Below the pieces are notes generated by a model, which was not told the origin of the DNA, searched no databases, and saw nothing but the letters and a program-made list of their open reading frames with translations. A stretch of 64,000 nucleotides of DNA from Planococcus shixiaomingii. GTDB taxonomy: Bacteria > Bacillota > Bacilli > Bacillales_A > Planococcaceae. How positions within the stretch are numbered: position 1 is the first letter of the stretch; each line of letters begins with the position of its first letter. The stretch is from NCBI RefSeq assembly GCF_030413615.1, contig NZ_CP129236.1, positions 2,402,001 through 2,466,000 on the forward strand. Direction: 5' to 3'. Below, one piece after another: positions 10,085 through 18,688 of this stretch. The translations under genes were made by a program, and so were the position numbers.

Positions 10085-10546
10085 TCATTGAGAAGGGTCT
10101 TGTGAACTGCGGTCATGACAGCGCCAGCAAATACCATGAAACGTAAGACGGTGGTCTTTAATTTGAAAGTTCCAGCGCTTCTCAACCACGCCTTCAACAT
10201 CTTCCAACAAGTCTTCCTGTATTTCATCTACCGCTCCGCATTCCAGACACACTAAATGATGATGGAAATGCGCAGCACCTTCTTGGCGCAAATCATAGCG
10301 GGAAACTCCATCACCAAAATTTATTTTATCGACAATTTTCAATTCAGTTAACAATTCTAATGTCCGGTATACAGTGGCCAATCCAATTTCCGGTGCAATG
10401 TCCTTTACCAACAGGTAAACATCTTCAGCACTTAAATGGTCTTCTTCATGATCCAATAAAACCCGGACAGTCGCTTCACGCTGTGGCGTCAATTTATAAC
10501 TCGCAGCATGCAATTGCTTTTTTATACGATCAATCCTTGTTTCCAT
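10085..10546 (-). CDS. fur: Fur family metal-responsive repressor
   Basis: DNA-binding regulator that represses iron uptake genes when Fe(II) is abundant. N-terminal winged helix (about residues 15-85, with IGLATVYRTLELL as recognition region) and C-terminal dimerisation/metal domain with HFHHHLVC and CxxC pairs (CLECG, CWRCH). Its position next to xerD and near nudF is that of Bacillus fur (yqkL) rather than perR or zur. It has its own promoter with a PerR/Fur-like box. Confidence 0.88.
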   Translation of the reverse strand: METRIDRIKKQLHAASYKLTPQREATVRVLLDHEEDHLSAEDVYLLVKDIAPEIGLATVYRTLELLTELKIVDKINFGDGVSRYDLRQEGAAHFHHHLVCLECGAVDEIQEDLLEDVEGVVEKRWNFQIKDHRLTFHGICWRCHDRSSQDPSQ

Positions 10547-10571
10547 GCGACGCCCTCCTTAAACTGATTTC

Positions 10572-10634
10572 ATTATAGCAAAGGAGCGTTCTCATTTACA
10601 AGGTATTATCATTCTTACTTTGTAATGATTATAA
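10572..10634 (-). promoter_or_regulatory. fur promoter and PerR/Fur-like box
   Basis: On the minus strand a TTGTAA -35 and TATAAT -10 are separated by 18 bases and lie 26 bases upstream of the fur ATG. Plus-strand bases 10620-10634 read TTGTAATGATTATAA, one mismatch from the 7-1-7 box TTATAATNATTATAA shared by PerR and Fur. The box is upstream of the -35. Confidence 0.65.
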
Positions 10635-10642
10635 ACTAGGAT

Positions 10643-11200
10643 CTACTTTTCATTTTTAATTGATAATCGCTGTTTTGCCCACATCACTGCAAATGCCGTT
10701 TTGGCATCGTAAATGCGGTTTTCTTTCATCATTTGTTCTGCTTCTTCGATTGTGACTTCCATCAGTTCGACAAATTCGTCTTCATCAAGAACTGCGCCGT
10801 TTGTCGCTTTTCTCAATCCATCTGCAAAAAACAAATGAATCACTTCATCTGCGAATCCAGGTGACGTTGAGAATGACTGGATCAATTCCAACGTATCGGC
10901 CGTGTAGCCGGTTTCTTCTTCCAATTCGCGCATCGCCGTATATTCGGGCGCTTCGCCCTTTTCTAATTTGCCAGCTGGTATTTCAATGATGGAACGCTCT
11001 AATGCTTTACGGTACTGTTCCACCATGATGATTTTGTTTTCGGGAGTAAATGCTACGATTGCGACGGCACCTGGATGCTCGACCAACTCGCGTTTCGAGG
11101 TTTTGCCATTCGGTAAAGAGACGTCATCCACTTTCAAGTTGATAACTTTGCCTTCGTAAATCCGTTCAGACGCAATGGTTTTTTCTTCAAACTTTTTCAT
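10643..11200 (-). CDS. nudF: ADP-ribose pyrophosphatase (Nudix hydrolase)
   Basis: Hydrolyses ADP-ribose to AMP and ribose-5-phosphate. The Nudix box is intact (G-x5-E-x7-REL-x-EE-x-TG, about residues 77-99), followed by the helix and loop typical of the NudF/YqkG subgroup. Length 185 aa is normal. Upstream of fur on the same strand and divergent from yqkF, as in B. subtilis. Confidence 0.92.
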   Translation of the reverse strand: MKKFEEKTIASERIYEGKVINLKVDDVSLPNGKTSKRELVEHPGAVAIVAFTPENKIIMVEQYRKALERSIIEIPAGKLEKGEAPEYTAMRELEEETGYTADTLELIQSFSTSPGFADEVIHLFFADGLRKATNGAVLDEDEFVELMEVTIEEAEQMMKENRIYDAKTAFAVMWAKQRLSIKNEK

Positions 11201-11280
11201 GATATTCCTCTTTTCATTTGTGATTTCTCTACCGCACAGTATACCATAATGGAAACAGCAATTTACAACGGAGGGACGTC

Positions 11281-12183
11281 ATGAAAACAGTAAATCTAGG
11301 AAGCGGTTCGTTGAAAGTAAGTGAAATTGGTTTCGGATGCATGTCACTGCCTAACGATGCAAAGCAAGCACAAGCCATTATTGACGAAGCCATCACAAGC
11401 GGCATCACTTATTTTGATACGGCGGACTTATATGACAAAGGAAAAAATGAAGAACTTGTAGGCAACGCTTTAAAAGGCCGGCGCCAAGATATCATACTCG
11501 CCACGAAAGTCGGCAACCAGTGGAATCCTGATAACGATGAAGTTAAATGGAATGCCACTAAGCCTTATATACTCGACCAAGTGCACAACAGCCTGAAAAG
11601 ACTGCAAACCGACTATATCGACTTGTATCAACTGCATGGCGGCATGATTACGGATGATGCCGAAGAGACGATCGACGCTTTTGAATCGTTGAAAAAAGAT
11701 GGGCTGATCCGGGAATACGGCATTTCTTCTATTCGCCCGAACGTTATTAAACGCTTTTTGGACAAGAGCGATATTGTTTCCATTATGATGCAGTATAGTT
11801 TATTCGACCGGCGCCCGGAAGAATGGCTGGAAAGCATCGGCGAATCCGGCCGCTCTGTCGTCACACGCGGAACGTTGGCAAAGGGACTTTTGACGAATGA
11901 AGGACTGAAGCGTGCTCAAAAAATGGGCGGCTATCTATCTTACAGCGAAAGTGAATTAACGGATGTTTTACGGAAATTGATGGATATCCACGACAACGTT
12001 CATGCCCTCTCTCTCCATAGCGTCCTGCAAAACAAGACAGTCGCTTCTGTAGTTGCTGGAGCCAGTTCGCCTGAGCAATTGAAAGAAACTTTGGCCGCTT
12101 ATGATGAATCCGTCTCGTTGGAACAGCTGGGCGCAGCGAGAAAAGCAACCAAGCTAGACATTTACCAGGATCACCGCGTCTAA
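11281..12183 (+). CDS. yqkF: Aldo/keto reductase, YqkF-like
   Basis: NADPH-dependent reductase of unknown natural substrate. TIM-barrel aldo/keto reductase features are visible: FGCMSLP near the N-terminus, catalytic Asp/Tyr in [11 protein letters not shown], Lys in ATKVGNQW, and His in DLYQLHGG. The C-terminal NADP-binding strand ([11 protein letters not shown]) is complete. The order yqkF-nudF-fur-xerD-deoB is the Bacillus one, which supports the YqkF identity. AGGGACG precedes the ATG. Confidence 0.88.
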   Translation: MKTVNLGSGSLKVSEIGFGCMSLPNDAKQAQAIIDEAITSGITYFDTADLYDKGKNEELVGNALKGRRQDIILATKVGNQWNPDNDEVKWNATKPYILDQVHNSLKRLQTDYIDLYQLHGGMITDDAEETIDAFESLKKDGLIREYGISSIRPNVIKRFLDKSDIVSIMMQYSLFDRRPEEWLESIGESGRSVVTRGTLAKGLLTNEGLKRAQKMGGYLSYSESELTDVLRKLMDIHDNVHALSLHSVLQNKTVASVVAGASSPEQLKETLAAYDESVSLEQLGAARKATKLDIYQDHRV

Positions 12184-12222
12184 TTTCCCGAGCCCTTTGT
12201 TTTACTTCCTACAGCGTGCCGC

Positions 12223-12230
12223 GTATACTT
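12223..12230 (+). promoter_or_regulatory. GTATACTT motif upstream of hxlR
   Basis: The same octamer GTATACTT recurs at 12726-12733 upstream of hxlA, so it may be part of an HxlR-controlled promoter at both places. Seen by eye only. Confidence 0.35.
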
Positions 12231-12290
12231 TCATTTACGAAGAATGGAAGTACATACTTGGTGTGCTTGAACGTTGAGGAGATGGAATTT

Positions 12291-12665
12291 ATGGGACATG
12301 TATGTGAGCGGGAGTTTAGCTGTGAGAAAGAATTGACGCTTGCGGTCATCGGCGGAAAATGGAAAATGCTGATCTTATGGCATCTCGGCAAAGAAGGAAC
12401 CAAACGGTTTAACGAGCTGAAAAGGCTGATACCCGGGATTACGCAGCGTATGCTGGTTACTCAGCTTCGCGAATTGGAGTCGGACTTTATCATTCACCGG
12501 GAAATTTATCCGGTCGTGCCACCCAAAGTGGAATATTCGTTGACGCCACAAGGCGAATCTCTGATGCCGATACTGGAGAATATGTACGAATGGGGCATAT
12601 CGTATAAAAGTTTTTTAGACATAGCAATACCTGCTTCAGAAGCTGAAGATACAAAAGCTAAATAA
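12291..12665 (+). CDS. hxlR: HxlR, transcriptional activator of the RuMP genes
   Basis: Winged-helix regulator that in B. subtilis senses formaldehyde through a conserved Cys and activates hxlAB. The sequence from [18 protein letters not shown] through [12 protein letters not shown] and ILENMYEWG is nearly the B. subtilis HxlR pattern, with the conserved Cys at about residue 11. I choose the ATG at 12291 because GAGGAG lies nine bases upstream; earlier in-frame ATGs (12216, 12282) are too close or upstream of the probable promoter. It reads in the same direction as hxlA, whereas in B. subtilis hxlR is divergent. Confidence 0.9.
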   Translation: MGHVCEREFSCEKELTLAVIGGKWKMLILWHLGKEGTKRFNELKRLIPGITQRMLVTQLRELESDFIIHREIYPVVPPKVEYSLTPQGESLMPILENMYEWGISYKSFLDIAIPASEAEDTKAK

Positions 12666-12672
12666 TAAATTG

Positions 12673-12707
12673 AAAGTGAGAATCTCAAATGATTCTCACT
12701 TTTTTTG
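12673..12707 (+). terminator. Terminator of hxlR
   Basis: GTGAGAATC / GATTCTCAC stem with a six-base loop followed by seven Ts. Confidence 0.9.
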
Positions 12708-12748
12708 TTTAAAATTCTGTTGACGGTATACTTTTTGTCACTATATGA

Positions 12749-12774
12749 GAATAATGTGCGTACTTACATTATTC
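12749..12774. promoter_or_regulatory. Candidate HxlR operator upstream of hxlA
   Basis: Perfect palindrome GAATAATGT-N8-ACATTATTC lying 58 bases before the hxlA ATG, downstream of a GTATACTT motif. HxlR is known to bind two sites upstream of hxlAB in B. subtilis; assigning this palindrome to it is inference. Confidence 0.55.
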
Positions 12775-12831
12775 GTTTAACAAGCTTACACTGAGTTAGT
12801 AAGAAAAAATGAAACTGAGGAGAATGAAATT

Positions 12832-13473
12832 ATGAAATTACAATTAGCATTAGACTTAGTGAATATACCTCAAGCGATCGAGCTTGTTAGAGAAGTAGAG
12901 CAACATATTGACATCGTAGAAATCGGTACACCGGTCATCAATATGGAAGGGCTTAAAGCAGTCTCAGAGGTTAAAGCCGCTTTCCCGAACTTGACTGTTC
13001 TTGCTGACGTGAAAATTATGGATGCCGCAGGATATGAAGTGGCAAATGCAAGTGCTGCTGGCGCAGATATCGTAACCATCTTGGCACAAGCAGAAGATGC
13101 ATCGATCAAAGGCGCTGTTGAAGAAGCTAAAAAGCAAGGCAAAGAAATTTTAGTGGACATGATTGCTGTTAAAGACATTAAAACACGCGCTATCGAGCTT
13201 GATGCTTTAGGCGCTGATTATATTTGCGTTCATACAGGCTATGATTTGCAGGCAGAAGGCAAAGATTCATTTGCTGACCTGCGCACAATCAAGAGCGTAG
13301 TTAAAAATTCTAAAGTCGCTATCGCTGGCGGCATTAAATTAGAAACATTAGCTGAAGTGATTAAAGAACAACCGGATTTGATTGTTGTTGGCGGCGGCAT
13401 TACAAGCAAAGACGATAAAAAAGCAGAAGCCGAAAAAATCTACAGCATGATTCAAGAAGGCGCAGCTGTTTAA
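12832..13473 (+). CDS. hxlA: 3-hexulose-6-phosphate synthase
   Basis: Condenses formaldehyde with ribulose-5-phosphate, the fixing step of the ribulose monophosphate pathway; here probably formaldehyde detoxification. It is an OMP-decarboxylase-fold barrel with the metal/catalytic motif DVKIMDAAGYE near residue 60 and the phosphate-binding GGGITSKDD near the C-terminus. Length 213 aa fits. It has AGGAG before the ATG and ends one base before hxlB, which suggests coupled translation. Confidence 0.95.
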   Translation: MKLQLALDLVNIPQAIELVREVEQHIDIVEIGTPVINMEGLKAVSEVKAAFPNLTVLADVKIMDAAGYEVANASAAGADIVTILAQAEDASIKGAVEEAKKQGKEILVDMIAVKDIKTRAIELDALGADYICVHTGYDLQAEGKDSFADLRTIKSVVKNSKVAIAGGIKLETLAEVIKEQPDLIVVGGGITSKDDKKAEAEKIYSMIQEGAAV

Positions 13474-13474
13474 G

Positions 13475-14029
13475 ATGCAGACAACGGGCTATACAAAAGA
13501 AATTATAAATGAACTCCAAAAAGTTTTAGCTGGAATTGATGAAGCCAGCACTGAAAATTTGGTGGATGCCCTGCTTGCTTCGAATAAAGTACTCGTAGCA
13601 GGCAGTGGCCGTTCAGGCTTCATGGCTAAATCTTTTGTTATGCGCTTGATGCATATCGGGCTTGATCCGTATATTGTTGGCGAAACTGTAACCCCGAACT
13701 TGGAACCCGGCGATCTATTTATTGTCGCTTCCGGTTCAGGCGAAACGCCGAGCTTAGTGGCAATGGCTGAAAAAGCAGTGAAAATCGGTGCCACAATTGC
13801 TGCAGTAACGATTCATCCGGATTCCAAGGTCGGCAAGCTGGCTGATATTGTAATAGAAGTTCCTGCCCAAGCAAAAGCGGATGGCGACAGCGGTAAATCA
13901 ATTCAGCCGATGGGCTCGCTGTTTGAACAATCGTTGTTGTTATTTTTTGACTCCCTCATTTTAAAATTGATGGAAACAAAAGAAATAGGTTCCCAAACAA
14001 TGTACGGCCGACATGCAAATCTCGAATAG
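13475..14029 (+). CDS. hxlB: 6-phospho-3-hexuloisomerase
   Basis: Isomerises hexulose-6-phosphate to fructose-6-phosphate, the second RuMP step. It is a single SIS domain with the sugar-phosphate loops GSGRSGFMAKS and VASGSGETPS and a C-terminal helix ending MYGRHANLE. The 184-aa length is that of B. subtilis HxlB (YckF). The ATG follows the hxlA stop directly; a ribosome site can be placed in the end of hxlA (AAGAAGG). Confidence 0.95.
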   Translation: MQTTGYTKEIINELQKVLAGIDEASTENLVDALLASNKVLVAGSGRSGFMAKSFVMRLMHIGLDPYIVGETVTPNLEPGDLFIVASGSGETPSLVAMAEKAVKIGATIAAVTIHPDSKVGKLADIVIEVPAQAKADGDSGKSIQPMGSLFEQSLLLFFDSLILKLMETKEIGSQTMYGRHANLE

Positions 14030-14035
14030 GGTCAC

Positions 14036-14083
14036 TAAAAAAGCAGGAAGAATGGCTGATTGTTAGCTATCTTCCTGCTTTTT
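14036..14083 (+). terminator. Terminator of hxlAB
   Basis: AAAAAGCAGGAAGA pairs with TCTTCCTGCTTTTT around an AT-rich loop, followed by Ts. Confidence 0.9.
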
Positions 14084-14215
14084 CTATTTAATATCAAGAA
14101 ACTTGTAATGATTTGTCCTGTTCGGCAAAGCAACTAGGGAAGCGACATGAGTTGATGGCCCGTGACCGAACCAGGCACAAGCATCAGCGAAGCCGTGCTC
14201 CTGATAAGCATCCGT
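14084..14215 (-). pseudogene. Possible C-terminal remnant of a lost gene
   Basis: On the minus strand a stop-free stretch of about 43 codons reads DAYQEHGFADACAWFGHGPS and ends YKFLDIK before a TAG at 14084. It has no start codon or ribosome site and is richer in GC than intergenic DNA nearby. The composition is protein-like, but I do not recognise the family, and it could be chance. Confidence 0.3.
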
Positions 14216-14234
14216 CTAAAGAGAGATTAAAAAC

Positions 14235-15020
14235 TCATTGCCCCTTCTCTTTACTCGAGTGAAATTCAATCATTCGCTGAAGCAAAATTTCACTTGAAGC
14301 GTTCTCTGGCAAAACTGTTGCCAGCCACTCCATTTCATTGGCGACCAGCTCGCTGATTTTAGCAGCTGCAGCTTGGTGTTCCATAGGCGTCACTTGTCCA
14401 AATATATCTTTCACTTTTTCAAAAATTGGCTGTGGCAATAACTTTTCAAGGGCTTTCACGCCAAGCTGCGCTCTATGCGGTGCGTATTTATGCAGCAATA
14501 CTCGAGCTAAATGGTCCAGAACGCTTGTCAGCATCCGTGTTGCCCAAATATCATTGCCTCTGGCGCTTGCTTTTTTGTACTGAAACAGAAACCAGGCTAC
14601 ATCGATGACAGCGTCACGAAATTCTTCTTCTGCAAGTTCCAGATTTTGGGTTGTTTTAAACCGTACCAACAGCTCTTCTGGATCATACAGAACACGAAAA
14701 TAATCTTTTTCAGGAAAAGAGTCGAGGGTCACGGTAAACAAGTCAATGTGCAAAAGATCATCAAAGACGGCTATCATTTGAGGGGCAACGATAAAAATAT
14801 CATCTTCAAAAATAATTTGCCGGTAAGCTTCTAAATGGCGCTTCCGTGAAGTTAAAAATTTCTTTTCGTGTTCTCTATTGACCAGGCAATAGAGATCTAT
14901 ATCAGAATGTTCATCGTGTTCATTTCTGCCAATTGACCCTTTGACAAAAATGGCTTTTATGTGTGGGTCCTGTTCTAAACTGGCACAAATTTTTGCAATA
15001 GCTTGTTCTTGCACGAGCAT
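14235..15020 (-). CDS. Nucleotidyltransferase-fold protein
   Basis: An N-terminal nucleotidyltransferase domain carries the classic pattern VKGSIGRNEHDEHSDIDLYC (G-S...D-x-D), with a third acidic residue in DDLLHIDLFTV, followed by an all-helical C-terminal half (about residues 130-255) like the aminoglycoside/streptomycin adenylyltransferase group. Substrate unknown. I place the start at the ATG at 15020, six bases after AGGGGA. It lies just downstream of the cyclase gene on the same strand and probably shares its transcript. Confidence 0.65.
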   Translation of the reverse strand: MLVQEQAIAKICASLEQDPHIKAIFVKGSIGRNEHDEHSDIDLYCLVNREHEKKFLTSRKRHLEAYRQIIFEDDIFIVAPQMIAVFDDLLHIDLFTVTLDSFPEKDYFRVLYDPEELLVRFKTTQNLELAEEEFRDAVIDVAWFLFQYKKASARGNDIWATRMLTSVLDHLARVLLHKYAPHRAQLGVKALEKLLPQPIFEKVKDIFGQVTPMEHQAAAAKISELVANEMEWLATVLPENASSEILLQRMIEFHSSKEKGQ

Positions 15021-15052
15021 CTTCATTCCCCTATCCATACACTTTTGATTTC

Positions 15053-16906
15053 TTAACTGATTAAAGATGCAACCATTTCAGTCTGTTCTTCATTAGGAAC
15101 ATTCAAAGAGAGGCGCGCTAATTCCACTTTTTCTTCTATGCCTTTTAAATTCGCCTGGAATGTTTCTACATGAAATTCGTTTTCCGCAATGATGCGCTGC
15201 ATATTGAACTGATCGAGGAAATCCCGGCTGATGACCACGTCGCCGCCTGCTCCCTGTCCCTGGATGCGTGCTGCGAGATTGACGGTTCTTCCGAAATAAT
15301 CCAAGCGATCATTAGAATTGACCACCATAGCTGGTCCGCTGTACAAGCCGATTTTCAAAGCAAACTCTTTGTTGCCGATATTGTTAAATCCGGCTACATG
15401 CTGTTGAATTTGAAGTGCTGCATGTAGCCCGTCCTCCTGCGAATGAAAGACTGCCATAACGGCATCCCCAATCGTTTTGACGACGCTTCCCGAATTTTTG
15501 TTTATCCAATTTGTTAAAAACTCAAAATGCCGGTTTACTTCGCCGTAAGCCGTCGCATCCCCTACTGTTTCATATAAAGATGTGGAATTTTTCAAGTCGG
15601 TGAACATGATCGTTACATGGCCAATGCCGATTTGATGCCCGGGCGACAACACTTCGGACGAAAACAAATCTCTGAATTCCTGCATAGCTGTCACTTTTGC
15701 GGCTGTTATTGTCTCCCCGCTCCAAGCTGACTGCTCTAAAACTACGATGATGTCTTGTTGACTCGAGTTGGTTATTTGAACTTCCGAATGCCTGGCGACA
15801 GTTGATTGACTCCAACCATGGCTTCTATATTCCAGAACTGCATTGTCAGAAATCGGCGTGGTCGGGTCAATAGCTACCATATCGTTGGCTTGCAAGGTGC
15901 GCAAACGCAGATCTTCAAAGCTTTCAGGAATTGGGAACCCAATCGTGTTCCCTTTTTTAATTATTTTTTGAACTTTAATATGGGGGGTGATTTGCGGTGC
16001 CCCTAAACAGTAGACTTCTGCATAGGCTTTCCGGACTGAAGGATGAACTGAAAAATGAAGTTCAACAAATTGATCGAAGTTGGCATCATAATTAATGCCA
16101 CACAAATCACAGTGAAATTCTTTCTGAAGTTCCGACAAGGCCGTATACTCCACTTTTGACACCCGGCAATTCGGGCAAATCAAATTCCAACTCAAATTTA
16201 ATATGCCGTCTTTTGTGGCATATAATAAAACCCGAAGCACTTCTTCTGGATCGCGCTTCCACTGTTTGGCAATTCGGATCGGCTCCATGTGTGCCACGTC
16301 GTGGTCGCTTTTTTCAATTAAATACGCGTGCAGCATCTGGATATAAGCTGCGTCAATCGGCCGCTTTTTTAATTGAGCTTCAAGGCGATTCAACTCAGGC
16401 AAATTCACTTTGGCATTAACTGGTTTTTGTGGGATATTCCGAAAGTCTGCTCCGGCTTCCCTATACTCTTCAATGTATTTCAAAGCATTTTTCATCGATT
16501 TGACACCAATAGCAGAAATGGCCGCAATCCCCAAAACGGTCCGTGGAATGTATTCGGCGACTACTCGTACTGTTGTTTTTACACCCGTTGCGTCACTGCT
16601 GTCAGCCAGTTCCATTCCCCACGTATAGGAAACGAGTGGACCTTCACCGAAACGCCGCTCTACTTGGTAGTTTCCGTTTTCTTCCCATTCAAACGGAAAC
16701 TCTTTCCATTCTAGCGGAAGTAAGCCAGCGGCTTTTGCTTGAGCTCCACGGAAAAAAACGCCGGAGCCTTCTTTTTTAACCGGGCTGAATTTTACTGGAA
16801 AAACCCCAATATAAGAATTCATCCGGTTATTATCACTGATCAATTTCCAAATGGTTTCTTTTGGCAATGCAAATTCCTGTTCGAATACATATGATTTTGC
16901 TTTCAT
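15053..16906 (-). CDS. Class III adenylate/guanylate cyclase with START-like and zinc-ribbon N-terminus
   Basis: Likely makes a cyclic nucleotide. Residues about 1-140 look like a START/SRPBCC-type domain, 190-340 a DUF5939-like region with a zinc ribbon (CPNCR and CDLCG), and about 440-590 a class III cyclase domain. The cyclase has both metal aspartates (FTDLKNST and KTIGDAVMAVF) and the Asp, Asn and Arg of DYFGRTVNLAARI, so it should be active; the Asp favours ATP. No membrane helices are clear. Class III cyclases are uncommon in Bacillales. Its neighbours are an HD-GYP protein and a nucleotidyltransferase. Confidence 0.85.
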   Translation of the reverse strand: MKAKSYVFEQEFALPKETIWKLISDNNRMNSYIGVFPVKFSPVKKEGSGVFFRGAQAKAAGLLPLEWKEFPFEWEENGNYQVERRFGEGPLVSYTWGMELADSSDATGVKTTVRVVAEYIPRTVLGIAAISAIGVKSMKNALKYIEEYREAGADFRNIPQKPVNAKVNLPELNRLEAQLKKRPIDAAYIQMLHAYLIEKSDHDVAHMEPIRIAKQWKRDPEEVLRVLLYATKDGILNLSWNLICPNCRVSKVEYTALSELQKEFHCDLCGINYDANFDQFVELHFSVHPSVRKAYAEVYCLGAPQITPHIKVQKIIKKGNTIGFPIPESFEDLRLRTLQANDMVAIDPTTPISDNAVLEYRSHGWSQSTVARHSEVQITNSSQQDIIVVLEQSAWSGETITAAKVTAMQEFRDLFSSEVLSPGHQIGIGHVTIMFTDLKNSTSLYETVGDATAYGEVNRHFEFLTNWINKNSGSVVKTIGDAVMAVFHSQEDGLHAALQIQQHVAGFNNIGNKEFALKIGLYSGPAMVVNSNDRLDYFGRTVNLAARIQGQGAGGDVVISRDFLDQFNMQRIIAENEFHVETFQANLKGIEEKVELARLSLNVPNEEQTEMVASLIS

Positions 16907-16921
16907 TTCAATCGTTCACCC

Positions 16922-17266
16922 CTAAGACAGTGCTATGGCTACAGCCAATAAAATGATATGGAAAATTTGATCGGCAACAATAGCCAGCCAAACTTGTTCC
17001 GAGCCTTTTGCCATCTGAATATGTCTCACCCAAAACGATACAAAAGTTTTTCGATCCAAAATGACATGACCAATAAAAACTACACCCAACCCGCCTAAGG
17101 ATAAGCCGCCTGAAACCGTTCCCGCGAACCCCACGACTAGTGTATAGATGGTCACATGCACCAGCAGCGGGATCCATTTCGTCGCTTTATATTTTGCCAT
17201 CCATCCGGTTTGCAGTAAAAAATCCCCGATGAAATGGCCGATTAACAAATAACTAAATTGATCCAT
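16922..17266 (-). CDS. DUF3307 family membrane protein
   Basis: Small integral membrane protein with about four hydrophobic segments. It starts MDQFSYLLIGHFIGDFLLQT, the conserved DUF3307 motif with His and Asp in the first helix, followed by the typical W-M-A-K-Y-K-A loop. No biochemical role is known for the family. I prefer the ATG at 17266 (GGGGAAAG upstream) over 17311; this start overlaps the HD-GYP stop by 14 bases. It ends 16 bases before the cyclase start, so the three genes form one unit. Confidence 0.72.
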   Translation of the reverse strand: MDQFSYLLIGHFIGDFLLQTGWMAKYKATKWIPLLVHVTIYTLVVGFAGTVSGGLSLGGLGVVFIGHVILDRKTFVSFWVRHIQMAKGSEQVWLAIVADQIFHIILLAVAIALS

Positions 17267-18413
17267 ATAAATTGCTTTCCCCATTCTCACCTTCGTATTT
17301 GTCCACTTCATAGCTGCATTCTTCCAAAATCGCTAAAAAAGCATCCACAACTTCACTTTCGAACAATTTATTTTTGCAACGAACCAATTCAGCCGCTCCT
17401 TCCTTGTACGACAAACCACTGCTGTAGGAACGGGCAGTTGTCATTGCATCGAAAGCATCTGCTACACCGACAATTTTTGCAAACCAAGGAATGTCAGCTC
17501 CTTTTAACTGGTCGGGATAACCTGTTCCATCCAATCGTTCGTGATGTGAACGGGCTGTTTCAATAGCATCAATTAAAGCTGACTTTGGTTCCATATTCGA
17601 TAAGATATCCGCCCCAATAATCGTATGCTGCTTGATCGTTTCATATTCTCCCTTTGTCAGCCTGCTCGGTTTTCGCAGAATTTCATCCGGAATGCCAATT
17701 TTTCCGATGTCGTGCAGCAAAGCCGCCTTATACAACTCATCACAAGCCGCGCCATCCATCCCAAGTTTCTTGGCAATCCACAGCGAATATTTCGCCACTC
17801 GTTCCGAATGCCCAGCCGTGTAAGGGTCTCTCGCGTCCAATACCTTCGCCAATGTCCGGATCATGCTTAAGAACATCCGGTAAAGCTCGTCATACATTTG
17901 GCTATTGTGAAGCGCCAGCGCAGATTGATTGGCTAATGCCACAGCAAGTGTAATATCCTGTTCTGAGAAAAACGCAGTATCCTTCTTATTAAGTAATTGA
18001 AGGGCTCCCAGTACTGAACCTTTTACTTTTAATGGCACGGTAATCATCGATTTCGTAATAAAACCACTTGTGTGATCTGCGCGGTCCGACCAATTGGCAT
18101 TTCCCGACACGTTTTCGATCAGTTCAGCTTGGCCAGTTTCAATGACTTTGCCGACTATGCCTTCATCTATTTTCATTTTCATATTCAGGATGGCAGAAGC
18201 AGAAGGACCATATGCGGCAACTGCTTGAATACTTTTGGTTTCTTTATCTAACACCCAAAGTGTCCCGGCTTCTGCAGCAACCACTTGAACCATCTGCAAC
18301 AAGATATTTTCGAAGACGTCATCTAACTCTATGTTTGAATTTAATTGTTTGAAAGCTTCTAATAAACTTAAAAGCTCTTGTACTTTAAGTTCAAGATTCT
18401 TTATACTTGTCAT
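17253..18413 (-). CDS. GAF and HD-GYP domain protein, probable cyclic-dinucleotide phosphodiesterase
   Basis: A GAF sensor domain (about residues 15-165) is followed by an HD-GYP domain. Visible are HSERVAKYS, the metal-binding HD in LLHDIGKIGIPDEIL, and the GYP loop HHERLDGTGYP. HD-GYP enzymes hydrolyse c-di-GMP or related dinucleotides; which one here is not shown. The start at 18413 has GGAGG directly upstream and gives 386 aa. It is first in the run HD-GYP, DUF3307, cyclase, nucleotidyltransferase. Confidence 0.85.
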   Translation of the reverse strand: MTSIKNLELKVQELLSLLEAFKQLNSNIELDDVFENILLQMVQVVAAEAGTLWVLDKETKSIQAVAAYGPSASAILNMKMKIDEGIVGKVIETGQAELIENVSGNANWSDRADHTSGFITKSMITVPLKVKGSVLGALQLLNKKDTAFFSEQDITLAVALANQSALALHNSQMYDELYRMFLSMIRTLAKVLDARDPYTAGHSERVAKYSLWIAKKLGMDGAACDELYKAALLHDIGKIGIPDEILRKPSRLTKGEYETIKQHTIIGADILSNMEPKSALIDAIETARSHHERLDGTGYPDQLKGADIPWFAKIVGVADAFDAMTTARSYSSGLSYKEGAAELVRCKNKLFESEVVDAFLAILEECSYEVDKYEGENGESNLYGSI

Positions 18414-18628
18414 TGAATTCCTCCGGAAATTAATAATGCTGTATGTAAATTTGTTTTTACGCCAAAAAGCACTTGAATACCTATGAATTATTTTTGAAGA
18501 AAAAAATTCCATTTTACTATAACTTTTTCCTTTTATTCATCATGGCTTTTTTTTTCTGCAAAAACAAGTGGTTTTTGCATTTCCTCCTAAGAAATTGATA
18601 TCGCTTGTAGGATATTCTTTGCTAAAAC

Positions 18629-18659
18629 AAAAAAAAACAGAAAGCTTTTTAGCTTTCTG
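18629..18659 (-). terminator. Terminator of the PTS/dehydrogenase operon after sorC-type gene
   Basis: CAGAAAGCT / AGCTTTCTG around TTTT, followed on the minus strand by nine Ts. It lies 30 bases after the SorC-family stop. Confidence 0.9.
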
Positions 18660-18688
18660 TCCGAATATGTAGACTGGTCTCCCTTTCA

